64,000 nucleotides of DNA from contig NSIP01000001.1 in the NCBI GenBank assembly GCA_002737725.1, positions 336,921 to 400,920 on the forward strand, given 5' to 3'. This document shows, one piece after another, positions 35,448 through 44,831 of the stretch (the stretch's first letter is position 1; the number at the start of each line of letters is the position of its first letter). The stretch is from Rhodospirillaceae bacterium. Lineage in GTDB: Bacteria; Pseudomonadota; Alphaproteobacteria; Rhodospirillales; Rhodospirillaceae. The notes under the pieces were generated by a model that saw only the letters and a program-made list of their open reading frames with translations, ran no database searches and was not told where the DNA came from. A program made the position numbers and the translations under genes.

Positions 35448-35990
35448 CTATTTCGGAGCCAGAACCATTATGACCTGGCGGCCTTCCATGCGGGGCTCTT
35501 GCTCAACCTTGATGAACTCTTCGTTGTCTTTTTTGATCTTGGCCAGCAGCGCTTGGCCGATTTCCTGGTGAACCATCTCGCGGCCTCTGTAGCGCAGCGT
35601 GATCTTCACCTTGTCGCCCTCTTCGATGAAGCGCTTGAGCGCGCGCATCTTTACCTCGTAGTCGTGGGCACCGATGGCGGGGCGGACCTTGAGCTCTTTA
35701 ACCTCAATGACCTTCTGTTTCTTTTTCGCCTCGTTCTCTTTTTTCTGAATCTCGTATTTGTATTTTCCGAGATCGAGAATTTTGCAAACGGGCGGCGACG
35801 CGCCTGGGGAAATTTCCACCAGGTCGTATCCGGCATCGTCGGCTTTTTTAATGGCGATATCGCGGTCGACGACGCCAAGGTTGGCACCGTCAAAGTCGAT
35901 CAAGCGCACGGTCTTAGCGTCGATCTGATGGTTGACGCGCGGCCCATCGTCTTTGGGCGGCGCTGGTCTATTTTGGTCGGGACGAGCTAT
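35448..35990 (-). CDS. infC: Translation initiation factor IF-3 with apparent AUA start
   Basis: A protein of 180 residues if started at ATA 35988-35990, exactly the usual IF-3 length. The N-terminal domain holds VRLIDFDGANLGVVDRDIAI and the C-terminal domain begins after the KKKQKVIEVKELKVRP linker. No ATG is in frame near the expected start. AGGAG lies 8 bases before the ATA, followed by IARPDQNRP. infC uses AUU in E. coli, which lets IF-3 repress itself. AUA here would do the same. A GTG 12 codons upstream has no ribosome site. IF-3 binds the 30S subunit, prevents 50S joining and proofreads start codons. It lies between thrS and the terminator at 35391. Confidence 0.93.
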   Translation of the reverse strand: MARPDQNRPAPPKDDGPRVNHQIDAKTVRLIDFDGANLGVVDRDIAIKKADDAGYDLVEISPGASPPVCKILDLGKYKYEIQKKENEAKKKQKVIEVKELKVRPAIGAHDYEVKMRALKRFIEEGDKVKITLRYRGREMVHQEIGQALLAKIKKDNEEFIKVEQEPRMEGRQVIMVLAPK

Positions 35991-36094
35991 GTCAAATTCT
36001 CCTGTCGTTGTTAATGCATGTCGCACAATCGAGCCAAGTCGCAAGGCAAGTGGCCTCCCGTTCAAGTTGGCAAAATTTGAAAGGAATGCTGGGC

Positions 36095-38005
36095 CTAGCC
36101 CGGCATGGCACACTCTAACCTGATTCTATCGGTGGCCTCAGTTAAGGCAAGGATTTCTTGGGTATTTCCACCCAAACGCCGCAGCGCGACCGACTTATCC
36201 TCAGCTTCTTTTTTGCCCACGACGGCCATGATGGGGACTTTAGCCAAGGAATGCTCGCGCACCTTGTAATTGATCTTCTCGTTGCGCAGATCCGTTTCCA
36301 CCCGCAAACCCGCCTTTTGCAGTGTTTTTGCCACCTCTTCGGCGTAAGGGTTGGCATCAGATGTAATGGTAGCGACAACCACGTGGACCGGGGCCAACCA
36401 TAGCGGCAGCTTCCCGGCATAATTTTCAATCAGAATGCCCATAAAGCGTTCGAACGAGCCCAAGATGGCGCGGTGCAGCATGACAGGGCGATGTTTGGCA
36501 CCGTCTTCGCCTACATACTCAGCGTCGAGTCGCTCGGGCAGCACGAAATCAGCCTGAAGGGTGCCGCATTGCCAATCGCGACCGATGGCATCGCGCAATA
36601 CAAATTCAAGCTTGGGTCCGTAAAACGCGCCTTCGCCCGGATTCAGGTCCCATTCCAAGCCTGCGGCCGCCGTGGCATCTTTCAGCGCGGTCTCAGCGCG
36701 GTCCCAGGTTTCGTCGCTACCCGCACGTACAGCAGGCCGATCCGAGAACTTTACTTTGATCTCGGTGAAACCAAGATCGTGATAAACGGTGCGCAGCAGG
36801 TCGATGAATGATTTGGTTTCGGATTTAACTTGAGCCTCGGTACAAAAAATATGCGCGTCATCTTGCACAAACGCTCGCACGCGCATCAAACCGTGCAAGG
36901 CACCAGAAGGCTCGTTGCGGTGACACGCGCCAAACTCGGCCATGCGCAAGGGCAAGTCGCGGTAGCTCTTGATGCCCTGGTTGTAGATCTGCACATGGCA
37001 AGGACAGTTCATCGGCTTAATCGCTAAGACACGCTCTTCGGATTCTGAAATGAACATGGCATGGCGGAACTTTTCCCAGTGGCCAGATCTTTCCCACAGT
37101 GCGCGGTCCACCAGCATGGGGGTGTTGACCTCGACGTAGTTCGCCGCTTCCAAACGCTTGCGGATGTAGGTCTGTAAACCGCGATAGACCGTCCAGCCCT
37201 TGGGGTGCCAGAAAACAGCACCTTGGGCTTCTTCTTGCAAATGGAACAAATCCATTTCGCGGCCGAGGCGCCGGTGGTCGCGCTTCTCGGCCTCCTCCAG
37301 CATGGTCAGGTAGTCTTTGAGTTGCTTCTCGTCGCCCCAGGCTGTGCCGTAAATACGCTGGAGCATGGCGTTGTTGGAATCGCCGCGCCAATAGGCGCCC
37401 GCCAACTTCATCAGCTTGAAGGCTTTGCCCAGCTTGCCCGTCGAGGGCAAATGCGGGCCGCGGCATAAATCTAACCACCCGCCTTGCTTGTAAATGGAAA
37501 TGGGTTCGGATGCGGGCAAGCCCTCAATCAACTCAGCCTTATAATCTTCGCCGATGCTTTTGAAGTATGCGATGGCTTGATCGCGCGGCCACACTTCGCG
37601 GATGATCTTTTCATCGCGGTCCACTATCTCGCGCATCTTCACTTCGATCTTGGGCAGATCATCGAGCGTAAAGGGTTCGGCCCTCGCGAAGTCGTAGTAG
37701 AATCCGTTCTCAATGGCCGGGCCGATGGTCACTTGTGTTTTCGGGAACAACTCTTTCACGGCCTCTGCCATCACGTGCGCGGCATCGTGGCGCAGGAGCT
37801 CCAGCGCGTCGGGGTCTTTCTTGGTGACAATAGCGACGTTTGAATCCGTTTCGATCGGACGCGACAGATCGCGCATCTCGCCGTTGATCTTCACGGCCAG
37901 CGCAGCCTTTGCCAGGCCGGGACCAATATCAGCCGCCAGCTGTTCGCCTGTGATGGCGTTGTCGTAACGCCGGACGCTGCCGTCCGGCAGAGTAATCGCA
38001 ACCAT
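36095..38005 (-). CDS. thrS: Threonyl-tRNA synthetase
   Basis: A 636-residue class II enzyme with the usual order: TGS domain (1-62), second additional/editing domain with [11 protein letters not shown], catalytic core ([12 protein letters not shown] with the zinc-binding Cys), and anticodon domain ([12 protein letters not shown] to end). It charges tRNA-Thr and clears mischarged Ser. It is first in the thrS-infC-rpmI-rplT-pheS-pheT block, a classic arrangement. 104 bases separate it from infC. Confidence 0.98.
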   Translation of the reverse strand: MVAITLPDGSVRRYDNAITGEQLAADIGPGLAKAALAVKINGEMRDLSRPIETDSNVAIVTKKDPDALELLRHDAAHVMAEAVKELFPKTQVTIGPAIENGFYYDFARAEPFTLDDLPKIEVKMREIVDRDEKIIREVWPRDQAIAYFKSIGEDYKAELIEGLPASEPISIYKQGGWLDLCRGPHLPSTGKLGKAFKLMKLAGAYWRGDSNNAMLQRIYGTAWGDEKQLKDYLTMLEEAEKRDHRRLGREMDLFHLQEEAQGAVFWHPKGWTVYRGLQTYIRKRLEAANYVEVNTPMLVDRALWERSGHWEKFRHAMFISESEERVLAIKPMNCPCHVQIYNQGIKSYRDLPLRMAEFGACHRNEPSGALHGLMRVRAFVQDDAHIFCTEAQVKSETKSFIDLLRTVYHDLGFTEIKVKFSDRPAVRAGSDETWDRAETALKDATAAAGLEWDLNPGEGAFYGPKLEFVLRDAIGRDWQCGTLQADFVLPERLDAEYVGEDGAKHRPVMLHRAILGSFERFMGILIENYAGKLPLWLAPVHVVVATITSDANPYAEEVAKTLQKAGLRVETDLRNEKINYKVREHSLAKVPIMAVVGKKEAEDKSVALRRLGGNTQEILALTEATDRIRLECAMPG

Positions 38006-38147
38006 GGAATGCTCGTATAAATAGCGATCAAAGTGGGTTCAATCTATCGGTCTAAGTTGTTAAGTCAACGCTAGTGCAGCGGATTTGACATTTGCACCCC
38101 TTGCCGCGGCAAAACTGAGCAGCGAATGTTAGAATCGGACCACGAGC

Positions 38148-39109
38148 TTAAACGTCGTCGGGGGTTAAATCGCCCAAAAGTGTCAGGATCTCGTGGGTAG
38201 TAATCTCGCTCAGGCGGGGCCGGTTCAGAATCTGTACACGTTGACCACGCGGCCCGCTGACGGCGGGGTCCGAACCGCGAGCTCACAGCACGATGCAGCG
38301 GCAATTGGCGATGGCGGCAATATGCATGACCGCGCAGTCCCCGCCGCCGGCCGCCGCCGCCGCCCAGGTCAGGAAAACCGTATCAATCAGCGGCGCTTTG
38401 CCGGTGATGTCGATGGCATCCGGGCAGCGTTGGCAAATAAGTTCAGCTAATTCCATTTGCTCGGTAAAGCCAACCAGCAAAGGGGTCAGTTTGTGACTGG
38501 CAAACTATTCGGCGAGCGCGCCGAAGCGATCAGTCGGCCACCCCTCGTCAGTTTCGCTGTCCAGGCACAGCATGGCGAAGGGTTGGTTCATACGAAAGGG
38601 CGCGCTAAATTCGCGGACCTGACGCGCGGTCCACGACACGTCAGCAGGCAGATGTTCAAACACAACTGCCGCACGTAATTGATCTTGCAGGCGGTCGATC
38701 AGGTGCATTTGTTTTTTGCGTGGGTTGTTGTGAAACAACGCCGCACCCGACACATCGCCTGACCATTGAATCTGTTTTAAGGCGTCTGCTGCGATGGGCC
38801 AACCCTGCATCAAGTAAAAGTAGAGTCACGAGGTGGGGGATTGCTCAAAATCATAAACGCGCACAATGGTCGCGCTGCGCAGCTCGGCACGTAGCTCCAA
38901 CATATAATACACGTCCCAAGCCGATGTACGCGGATCGAGCCAGGTGTCGTCAAGGTAGGGCAGCGTTTTGGTGATATAAAGTGTTGCGGGCGTCACCAGG
39001 CCAATCAACCAGACATTTTGTGATGGGTGCGCAAGGCCGCAAGCGCGCCCATGGCCAGCATAAAACGCGCCGGCCGGCGCGGGCAGATGACCAGGATTGT
39101 CTCACTCAT
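38148..39109 (-). pseudogene. GT9 glycosyltransferase (heptosyltransferase-like), multiple in-frame stops
   Basis: The ATG at 39109 overlaps the stop of the GT4 gene (ATGA). The product starts SETILVICPRRPARFMLAMG, then a one-base frame change near 39010. From there a single frame continues to TAA at 38148, broken by TGA 38826-38828, TAG 38505-38507 and TGA 38283-38285. The 962-base length equals 320 codons plus two bases, which agrees with a single-base loss. Recognisable GT9 features are YDFEQSPTS, PFAMLC, PLLVGFTEQMELAELI, GDCAVMHIAAI and SDPAVSGPRG near the end. The enzyme family adds heptose in LPS core synthesis. It is a nonsense-decayed gene; CGA/CAG to stop changes can explain the stops. 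Confidence 0.85.
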
Positions 39110-40269
39110 GGGCGTAGATTCATGAGGACTTCGTCGTACACTTTTAATGTCTTCATGCACATTTCGGTTTTATCAAATTTTGCTCGCACGCGTTCAATGG
39201 CGCGAATCGATAACCGCGCGCGGTCTTCACGCGAGAGGTTCAATGCGCTTTGAATAGCGTTGGCGAGTGAGACGGGATCGCTTGGTGTAAACAGCCAGCC
39301 TGTCATGCCCGGTTCGATAATTTCACCCGCGGCGCCATGTGCAGGGGCGACCACAGGGCGACCCATCGCCTGGGCTTCAGCCACCACACGACCAAAAGCT
39401 TCGGGGTCGGTAGAGGCCGATACTGCGACATCTGTAATCATGTAAGCGGCTGGAATGTCGTTACAGTCTTGCACGATTTGCACCCAGCCGCTGACATTGC
39501 GCGCTTCGGCATAGGCCGTCAGGGTCTCGACAAGGTGGGTGCTCTCAGTTGGGCCGACCATCATGCAGCGTAGTTGCATATGGGGGTCGCGCTGGCGCAG
39601 GATGGCCAAAGCGTCGATCACGAGGTGATGGCCTTTCCAGCTGGTGATTCGCCCCGGTAGCATGACGACAGGCGTGGCTTCTGACAGCCGCCATTTAAGC
39701 GCTAACTGAATCAAGCGCTGCGACGACACATTGGCGGGGTCAAACTGTTGCAGGTCGACGCCGCGGTGGATGAGGCGAATTTTCTCGGCGGGCACGGCGT
39801 AATTCTGCATCAGATGCGCGCGAATAAACTCTGAAATTGCGATCACGACGTCGCCATCGGCCATGACGCGATTGTAGAATTTTTTTAGACCGAAAGGCCC
39901 CAACCCATAAGTGCCGTGGAATGTGGTGACAAACGGAATGCCCAGCCGTCGGGCTGCCGCGCGTGCACTCCAGGCCGGTGCGCGCGAGCGAGCATGGACC
40001 ACCGAGACGTTGTTTGAACGCATCACCTCGATCAGCACGTCGATATTGCGGCGGATGGCAAGCGGGTTCTTGGTTTTCAAGGGCAACGTGATGTGCTGCG
40101 CCCCAACGCGTTCCAGCTCGCGCACCATGGGCCCGCCCGCACTTGCCACCAGCGCCGTCCAGCCCGCTGCCGTCAAGGCCTGGGCCACGTCGACAGTCCC
40201 GCGTTCAACCCCGCCCGCCCTCAGCGAGGGCAGCACTTGCAAGCAGATGCGCTTGGATGTCTCTCCCAT
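39106..40269 (-). CDS. Glycosyltransferase family 4 (LPS core type)
   Basis: A 387-residue GT-B enzyme. The N-terminal domain has QVLPSLRAGGVERGTVDVA. The C-terminal donor-binding site carries GRITSWKGHH and the E-x7-E region DPEAFGRVVAEAQAMG (about 290-305). Retaining GT4 enzymes transfer sugars from nucleotide donors, here probably to lipopolysaccharide because a GT9 heptosyltransferase-like gene overlaps it. No signal or anchor. It appears intact while its partner is dead. Confidence 0.9.
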   Translation of the reverse strand: MGETSKRICLQVLPSLRAGGVERGTVDVAQALTAAGWTALVASAGGPMVRELERVGAQHITLPLKTKNPLAIRRNIDVLIEVMRSNNVSVVHARSRAPAWSARAAARRLGIPFVTTFHGTYGLGPFGLKKFYNRVMADGDVVIAISEFIRAHLMQNYAVPAEKIRLIHRGVDLQQFDPANVSSQRLIQLALKWRLSEATPVVMLPGRITSWKGHHLVIDALAILRQRDPHMQLRCMMVGPTESTHLVETLTAYAEARNVSGWVQIVQDCNDIPAAYMITDVAVSASTDPEAFGRVVAEAQAMGRPVVAPAHGAAGEIIEPGMTGWLFTPSDPVSLANAIQSALNLSREDRARLSIRAIERVRAKFDKTEMCMKTLKVYDEVLMNLRP

Positions 40270-40348
40270 GTTTTGCCGCAGTCTTCCTGGTATAAGCTCG
40301 TAATAGATGCCGTTTGTAACATGTTCAACGCAGATGTCAGGGCTTTCA

Positions 40349-41122
40349 ATGCTTCGCTCTCAGTCTCTTTTTTTTGCCCTTTGTGAAACTTTACTGGTAG
40401 CGACGCCGACACTGGGGCAGACGCCTGTGCCCGATCTCATGAAACCCGCCGAGACCTATAAATTTTGCCTCGACATGGCCCGCGCCTACCCCGAGCAAGG
40501 CTTCGAATTTGCAGGCAAATGGGTGGGCCTGCGGGGCGGTGAACCATCTAAGCATTGTCGGGCTGTCGCGCTATTGGGCTTGCGCGAATATACCGAAGCC
40601 GCCACCGGGCTTGAGGAACTTGCGCAAGAGTCCAAACAAGAAAACGCCATTCGAGCAGGCATGCTCGCCCAAGCGGCGCAAGCTTGGCTGCTGGGGGGCA
40701 ATACCGAGCGTGCCTATGCCGTGCAAACCTCGGCCCTTCAGCTCATGCCACGTGATGTCGCGATTTTGATGGATCGCGCCACAACGCTGGCCGAGGCCAA
40801 GAACTATTGGCAGGCCATTGACGATTTGAATGTTGTACTCGAGATCGAGCCGAAAAACGTCGATGCGCTTGCTTTCCGCGCCAGCGCTTACCGGATGGTC
40901 GCCGCTGATGATCTGGCCTTTGATGATGCTGAGCGCGCGCTGACGCTCGACCCGCTGAACATCAGCGCCTTGTTAGAGCGCGGGAACTTACATCGTATGC
41001 AAGGCCACAACGATCAGGCCCGCAAAGATTGGATGAAAATTTTAGAACTCACCATGGAGGGCGAGGCGGCCTTAGCCGCGCGCGCCAATATCGAAAAACT
41101 TGATGTGAACCCAGATAAATAA
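40349..41122 (+). CDS. Exported TPR-repeat protein
   Basis: A 257-residue protein with an N-terminal signal (MLRSQSLFFALCETLLVATP, cleaved near LGQ). From about residue 60 it is composed of tetratricopeptide repeats: AGMLAQAAQAWLLGGNTERAY, AILMDRATTLAEAKNYWQAI, VDALAFRASAYRMVAADDLA and ISALLERGNLHRMQGHNDQA. These mediate protein interactions in the periplasm. A longer start at 40307 is possible but would bury the signal. It is divergent from the glycosyltransferases. Confidence 0.8.
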   Translation: MLRSQSLFFALCETLLVATPTLGQTPVPDLMKPAETYKFCLDMARAYPEQGFEFAGKWVGLRGGEPSKHCRAVALLGLREYTEAATGLEELAQESKQENAIRAGMLAQAAQAWLLGGNTERAYAVQTSALQLMPRDVAILMDRATTLAEAKNYWQAIDDLNVVLEIEPKNVDALAFRASAYRMVAADDLAFDDAERALTLDPLNISALLERGNLHRMQGHNDQARKDWMKILELTMEGEAALAARANIEKLDVNPDK

Positions 41123-41137
41123 TGACCTCTTTTTTTG

Positions 41138-41222
41138 GTCATTTCCGCGCACGCTTGAATCCATTTTTTGTTTGCTGCCTCTTCAACGACCAATGTGGAC
41201 CTCCGCTTTCGCGGGGGTGACA
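41138..41222. repeat. Dispersed GTCATTCCCGCG-type repeat copy
   Basis: The stretch begins GTCATTTCCGCG and ends CTTTCGCGGGGGTGACA, with a middle of the type seen in the widespread alphaproteobacterial repeat that often yields spurious AKAGI/AFAGMT peptides. The ends are partly inverted (GTCATTTCCGCG versus CGCGGGGGTGAC). It is an inter-gene copy between the TPR and GST genes; the left end looks diverged. Confidence 0.6.
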
Positions 41223-41234
41223 ATGTGTATGTGC

Positions 41235-41903
41235 CTAAAAATCCAAATCCGTATAAACCGCCGCAGACGGAATCCCCGGCACGATATCACGCAGCAAGCA
41301 TCGAAAACTGGGCCGCGATTTGATGCGGACATACCATTCTTTCGTCAGCGGGTGCTGATCCCATGGCACATCGCCTGTATAATCGATCAGTGACAGATGC
41401 GCTGCCGCGCTGATGTCGGCAATGCTCAGGTGATCGCCCGCCAGCCAACTGCGTCGGTCTGTCAGCCAGGCAATGTATTGCAGATGTGTTTGCAAATTTT
41501 CTCGGCCCGCTTTCAGGGCGCGTGAATCGGGCGCGTCGCCCGAGAGCATGCGGCGATTTAACTTCTCACCGGCAACATTCACGGTCACTTCCTCGAAAAA
41601 TTTTCGGTCAAACCACACCGCTAAACGTCGTGCTTCAATGCGTTCTTTCAGATTGCGGCCAATCAGACGTGGTTCGGGATAAGCCTCGTCCAAGTATTCG
41701 GCAATATTGGTGGCATCCGTCAAAATTGTGCCGTCGTCTTCGACGAGGACTGGAATTTCACCCGCCGGGTTGATCGACAAAAACCCGGCGTCGTAGGTCC
41801 ACGTCTCTTGCACGACCTCATCAAACGGAATGCGCTTTTCGTGCAGCAACACGCGCGCTTTACGTGAGAACGGGCACAGGGTGTGATGATAAAGAGTGGG
41901 CAA
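41235..41903 (-). CDS. Glutathione S-transferase family protein
   Basis: A 222-residue two-domain GST: thioredoxin-like N-terminal domain (MPTLYHHTLCPFSRKARVLL, with CPFS at 10-13 near the active site; GEIPVLVEDDGT; ATNIAEYLDE) and all-helical C-terminal domain (LSIADISAAAHLSLIDY). CPFS suggests a Cys/Ser-type active site as in omega or beta classes. It catalyses glutathione conjugation, thiol transfer or dehalogenation; the substrate is unknown. It is the last gene of the cytochrome c-hisN-fliN-GST run. Confidence 0.9.
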   Translation of the reverse strand: MPTLYHHTLCPFSRKARVLLHEKRIPFDEVVQETWTYDAGFLSINPAGEIPVLVEDDGTILTDATNIAEYLDEAYPEPRLIGRNLKERIEARRLAVWFDRKFFEEVTVNVAGEKLNRRMLSGDAPDSRALKAGRENLQTHLQYIAWLTDRRSWLAGDHLSIADISAAAHLSLIDYTGDVPWDQHPLTKEWYVRIKSRPSFRCLLRDIVPGIPSAAVYTDLDF

Positions 41904-41985
41904 TGGGCGGTCCGCGACCGGCAGGAGTGGCTTTGAAGCGAGGTATATGTATTCGATCCAGCGGCAAAGTTCTAGAGCGCGGTCG

Positions 41986-42312
41986 CTATTTGCCAGCCAT
42001 CTTGGAATACATGGATTTAACCAATTCGGTCAGGATGACGCCAACTTTATCACCTGACGTTACCACCACTTCACCGCGTGCGATGAGGACGTCTTTGGCA
42101 TAAATCTCAACCGGGTCAGAGGTGTGTAGTTCCAGTTCAACCACCGCGCCACGACCAAGCTTCAGAAGCTGGTGAACCCGCAGATTAGACTGCCCCAGAA
42201 CGACAGAAATTTCGACGTCGACATTATTAATCGCGTCACGGGACTCTTCGTCTTCATCGTCTTTTTTTGGCCATGGCCTACCCCAGGGGGGGGGCTGCAT
42301 TTTTGTTTTCAT
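41986..42312 (-). CDS. fliN: Flagellar motor switch protein FliN, orphan, with a poly-C tract
   Basis: A 108-residue protein with the SpoA/FliN core ISVVLGQSNLRVHQLLKLGR, then VVELELHTSDPVEIY and GEVVVTSGDKVGVILTE. It forms part of the C-ring and sets rotation direction. No other flagellar genes occur in the window. The 5' end contains nine consecutive C (minus strand, 42286-42294; codons for QPPPW) and a seven-A run shortly after, both able to slip and change the frame. The frame is open upstream of the ATG at 42312, so the start is not forced; this ATG gives the best length. Confidence 0.85.
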   Translation of the reverse strand: MKTKMQPPPWGRPWPKKDDEDEESRDAINNVDVEISVVLGQSNLRVHQLLKLGRGAVVELELHTSDPVEIYAKDVLIARGEVVVTSGDKVGVILTELVKSMYSKMAGK

Positions 42313-42407
42313 TCGCGGATGGACTATGCGCGCGGCAAGCTCAAGCGACAAGTCCGTCAGACACGAACGCCTTGCTGTATCCTGACGGCGAAGGGTTAAA
42401 AAGAGAT

Positions 42408-43208
42408 TTATGAAACCGGCTGGGACCAACCCAGGGTCTTGAGCGCTACGGTATGCAGCGTGCGGTCGCCCATCGCCAGCACGTGTCCCGAGGAGGCTTG
42501 CGTGAGGGGCTGGCCGGTCCAATCCGTCACAATGCCACCGGCATTTTCGATCACGGGGGCCAAGGGGGCGAAGTCGTGCAACTGCGAGACCCGCTCGCAG
42601 GCGATGTCTGTCCAGCCTGAGGCCACCATGGCGTAATGAAAACAATCTGTGCCGCCATAACGCTGGTGGTAGACGGCCTTACTTAAACGCTCGAAGGCTG
42701 CGGACTCCTCGGACGTCATATAGCCAGGTGCCGTGGCGTAGATAGTCGCGGACTTCAGGTCCTTGCAGGCACGCACATGGCACGGCTTGCCATTTAGCGT
42801 CGTGGCGTGGCCTGCGCCGCCGATCCAGCGCTGGTTTAAGGCCGCATGGTTGATGCAGCCCAACCAGGGCACGCCCTTGTGCATCAGCGCAATCAATGTG
42901 CCAAATAACGGCACCCCGTTGATGAACGATTTTGTGCCGTCGATGGGGTCGAGCACCCACACCCACTCGGCGTCGGGACGGTGGCTGCCATGCTCCTCGC
43001 CGATGATGCCATGATCTGGGAATGCGGATGCGATCATCTCGCGCATTTTAGATTCGCTGTCGCGATCAGCAACGGTGACCGGAGAATCGTCGAGCTTGGT
43101 GTCGACGCTGATATTTTTGCGGAAGTGGCTTAAAATAATTTCGCCGCTTGCATCGGCCAGCCGATGGGCCATATCAACGCAAGCGGCGGAAAATTGATCC
43201 GAGCTCAT
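42408..43208 (-). CDS. hisN: Histidinol-phosphatase, inositol-monophosphatase family
   Basis: A 266-residue Mg-dependent phosphatase. Motif A is GEEHGS (about 70-75), DPIDGTKSF (about 86-94) is the metal-binding core, and WTDIACERVSQLHDFAPL near 200-217 holds the second acidic site. The IMPase fold is shared by HisN, inositol-1-phosphatase and CysQ; similarity in PLFGTLIALMHKGVPWLG favours the alphaproteobacterial HisN, which makes histidinol from histidinol phosphate. Lies 20 bases after the cytochrome c gene. Confidence 0.85.
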   Translation of the reverse strand: MSSDQFSAACVDMAHRLADASGEIILSHFRKNISVDTKLDDSPVTVADRDSESKMREMIASAFPDHGIIGEEHGSHRPDAEWVWVLDPIDGTKSFINGVPLFGTLIALMHKGVPWLGCINHAALNQRWIGGAGHATTLNGKPCHVRACKDLKSATIYATAPGYMTSEESAAFERLSKAVYHQRYGGTDCFHYAMVASGWTDIACERVSQLHDFAPLAPVIENAGGIVTDWTGQPLTQASSGHVLAMGDRTLHTVALKTLGWSQPVS

Positions 43209-43228
43209 GAGTGCTCGGGCGGTTAGAA

Positions 43229-43807
43229 TTATTGCGCGGGCGCATCAACTGGCGGCGGATTTCCAGTGTTTGCCATCAAGAATTTAATCACGTTGGCGCG
43301 CTCTTTAGGCTTCTTCAAGCCCGCGAAAGACATTGTGCCTTTGGGGGCCAGTTTCTTGGGGTTTTCAAGGTACTGATCAAGTTTGTCGTAATCCCAGTTC
43401 CCGCCGATGGCTTTCAAAGACTCAGAGGTTTTGAAGCCATTGTGATCACCGATGGTATTTCCCACCATATTATGAAGATTCGGGCCGGTGCCGTTTTTGC
43501 CACCGGCCTCGATCGTATGGCAGCTTTGGCATTTGCGGAACACAGACTTACCGTCATCCACGTTGGCCGCGAGAATCAACGGGCGAATGTCAACACGTTC
43601 AACCGGGGCACCACTATCTGCGCTTGCGGCCACTTCGGGAACTTCAATGGGGTAGGCAAACGTTTCAAGTGCGGGCTTTTCAGTCGGCATCACAAAGCCA
43701 CCCACAATGTTCAAGCCGATAATTGCCAAAAAGGCCATCCAGAAGCCGCTGACAATGGTGAAGTAAAGCGGGCTTTGAACGGTTACCAGCGTTTTGTGAT
43801 CGGACAT
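43229..43807 (-). CDS. Membrane-anchored class I cytochrome c (CycM type)
   Basis: A 192-residue protein with one N-terminal membrane anchor (about residues 12-35, PLYFTIVSGFWMAFLAIIGL). A periplasmic linker and a class I cytochrome domain follow, with CQSCH for haem attachment and GTMSFAGLKKP supplying the axial Met. Such proteins carry electrons between the bc1 complex and terminal oxidases. The ATG at 43807 is used; a longer frame from 43867 has no signal at its start. First gene of the minus-strand run with hisN. Confidence 0.93.
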   Translation of the reverse strand: MSDHKTLVTVQSPLYFTIVSGFWMAFLAIIGLNIVGGFVMPTEKPALETFAYPIEVPEVAASADSGAPVERVDIRPLILAANVDDGKSVFRKCQSCHTIEAGGKNGTGPNLHNMVGNTIGDHNGFKTSESLKAIGGNWDYDKLDQYLENPKKLAPKGTMSFAGLKKPKERANVIKFLMANTGNPPPVDAPAQ

Positions 43808-44089
43808 CGAAAAGTCCCCAAACCAATAATAAAGTGGCGCTGGTCCCCTATCGGCGGCCAAGGCCACTATCCCAGCGAATTAGCGCCCTGAATAAATGGT
43901 TTGGCCAGGAATCTCAATACGAAACAAGGACAAAGCCTGCTTCTGGCCAACCAAAGTCCCTTGCGCATTGCGCATTGCGCCTTGGCCACGGCGCGCGGTT
44001 CCTTTATGTCTCAAGCTGCCTAAATTGAAGGTTTGCGGCCCAAACAGAGGGTTGCAAATCGCTCGCAACAAGATGGTTCCCAGATTCCC
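43808..44089. other. Divergent promoter region between cytochrome c and kdsB
   Basis: About 280 bases without a supported gene, between the two diverging transcripts. A short direct repeat GCGCATTGCGCATTGCGCC lies around 43969-43984. No operator or terminator was recognised; both promoters are expected here. Confidence 0.5.
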
Positions 44090-44830
44090 ATGTCCTCAGA
44101 TGCTTTGATCGTTATCCCCTCGCGCCTTAAGGCGACTCGTCTTCCCAACAAGCCGCTGGCCATGATCGGTGACGCACCCATGATTGTGCATGTGTGGCGG
44201 CGCGCGGTCGCGGCCCAAGCTGGCCCGGTGATTGTGGCCTGCGGTGACCAAGAGATCGCCGATGTGATTACTAAGGCTGGCGGTCAAGCGGTGCTGACCG
44301 ACCCGGCACTTCCATCAGGCTCAGACCGGGTCTTTGCGGCGGCTGAAACATTCGATCCCCAAGGCAAATACCAAATCATAGTCAATGTGCAGGGCGACTT
44401 GCCAACGCTGGACCCCGCCATCGTTGCGGCTTCGATTCGACCGCTGGCGCGCGCTGAATTTGATATTGGCACGCCCGTTGCGCTGATCACTAAGCCCGAA
44501 GAACTCACCGACAATGCCGTGGTGAAGCCTGCCGTCATTTTCAAACCCGGCGAGAAAATCGCCGCAGCGTTGTATTTCAGCCGCAACCTGATTCCGTCGG
44601 GCGACGGCGCGCACTATCACCACATCGGTGTCTACTCGTTCCGCCGCGTCGCGCTGAAAAAATTTGTGGCGTTAGCGCCTACCGAACTTGAGTTGCGCGA
44701 ACGCTTAGAGCAATTGCGTGCCATCGAACATGGTATGCGCATTGGCGCGGTGTTGGTGGATACGATTCCGCTGGGTGTTGATACACCGGCTGATCTTGAC
44801 CGCGCGCGCAAGTTGTTAGGCATGGCGTAA
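44090..44830 (+). CDS. kdsB: 3-deoxy-manno-octulosonate cytidylyltransferase
   Basis: A 246-residue enzyme activating Kdo with CTP for LPS synthesis. Motifs are IVIPSRLKATRLPNKPL (nucleotide binding), GSDRVFAA, VNVQGDLPTLDPAI and GVYSFRRVALKKF, with GVDTPADLDRARKLL at the end. The ATG at 44090 gives the family length. The prephenate dehydratase gene begins one base after its stop, a common alphaproteobacterial order. Confidence 0.96.
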   Translation: MSSDALIVIPSRLKATRLPNKPLAMIGDAPMIVHVWRRAVAAQAGPVIVACGDQEIADVITKAGGQAVLTDPALPSGSDRVFAAAETFDPQGKYQIIVNVQGDLPTLDPAIVAASIRPLARAEFDIGTPVALITKPEELTDNAVVKPAVIFKPGEKIAAALYFSRNLIPSGDGAHYHHIGVYSFRRVALKKFVALAPTELELRERLEQLRAIEHGMRIGAVLVDTIPLGVDTPADLDRARKLLGMA

Positions 44831-44831
44831 C

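Noticed and set aside
38000-38150. T-box or other aminoacyl-tRNA leader before thrS
   Set aside because: No T-box consensus or antiterminator fold was seen in the upstream region.
38193-38678. Plus-strand ORFs opposite the GT9 pseudogene
   Set aside because: No family match; the minus-strand frame has clear GT9 homology.
41986-42645. A 219-residue ORF covering fliN
   Set aside because: Only the last 108 residues match FliN; the upstream part overlaps hisN out of frame and looks like a shadow.
43960-43990. GCGCATTGCGCATTGCGCC as a CRISPR or integration repeat
   Set aside because: Only a short tandem triple repeat; no spacers or flanking elements.
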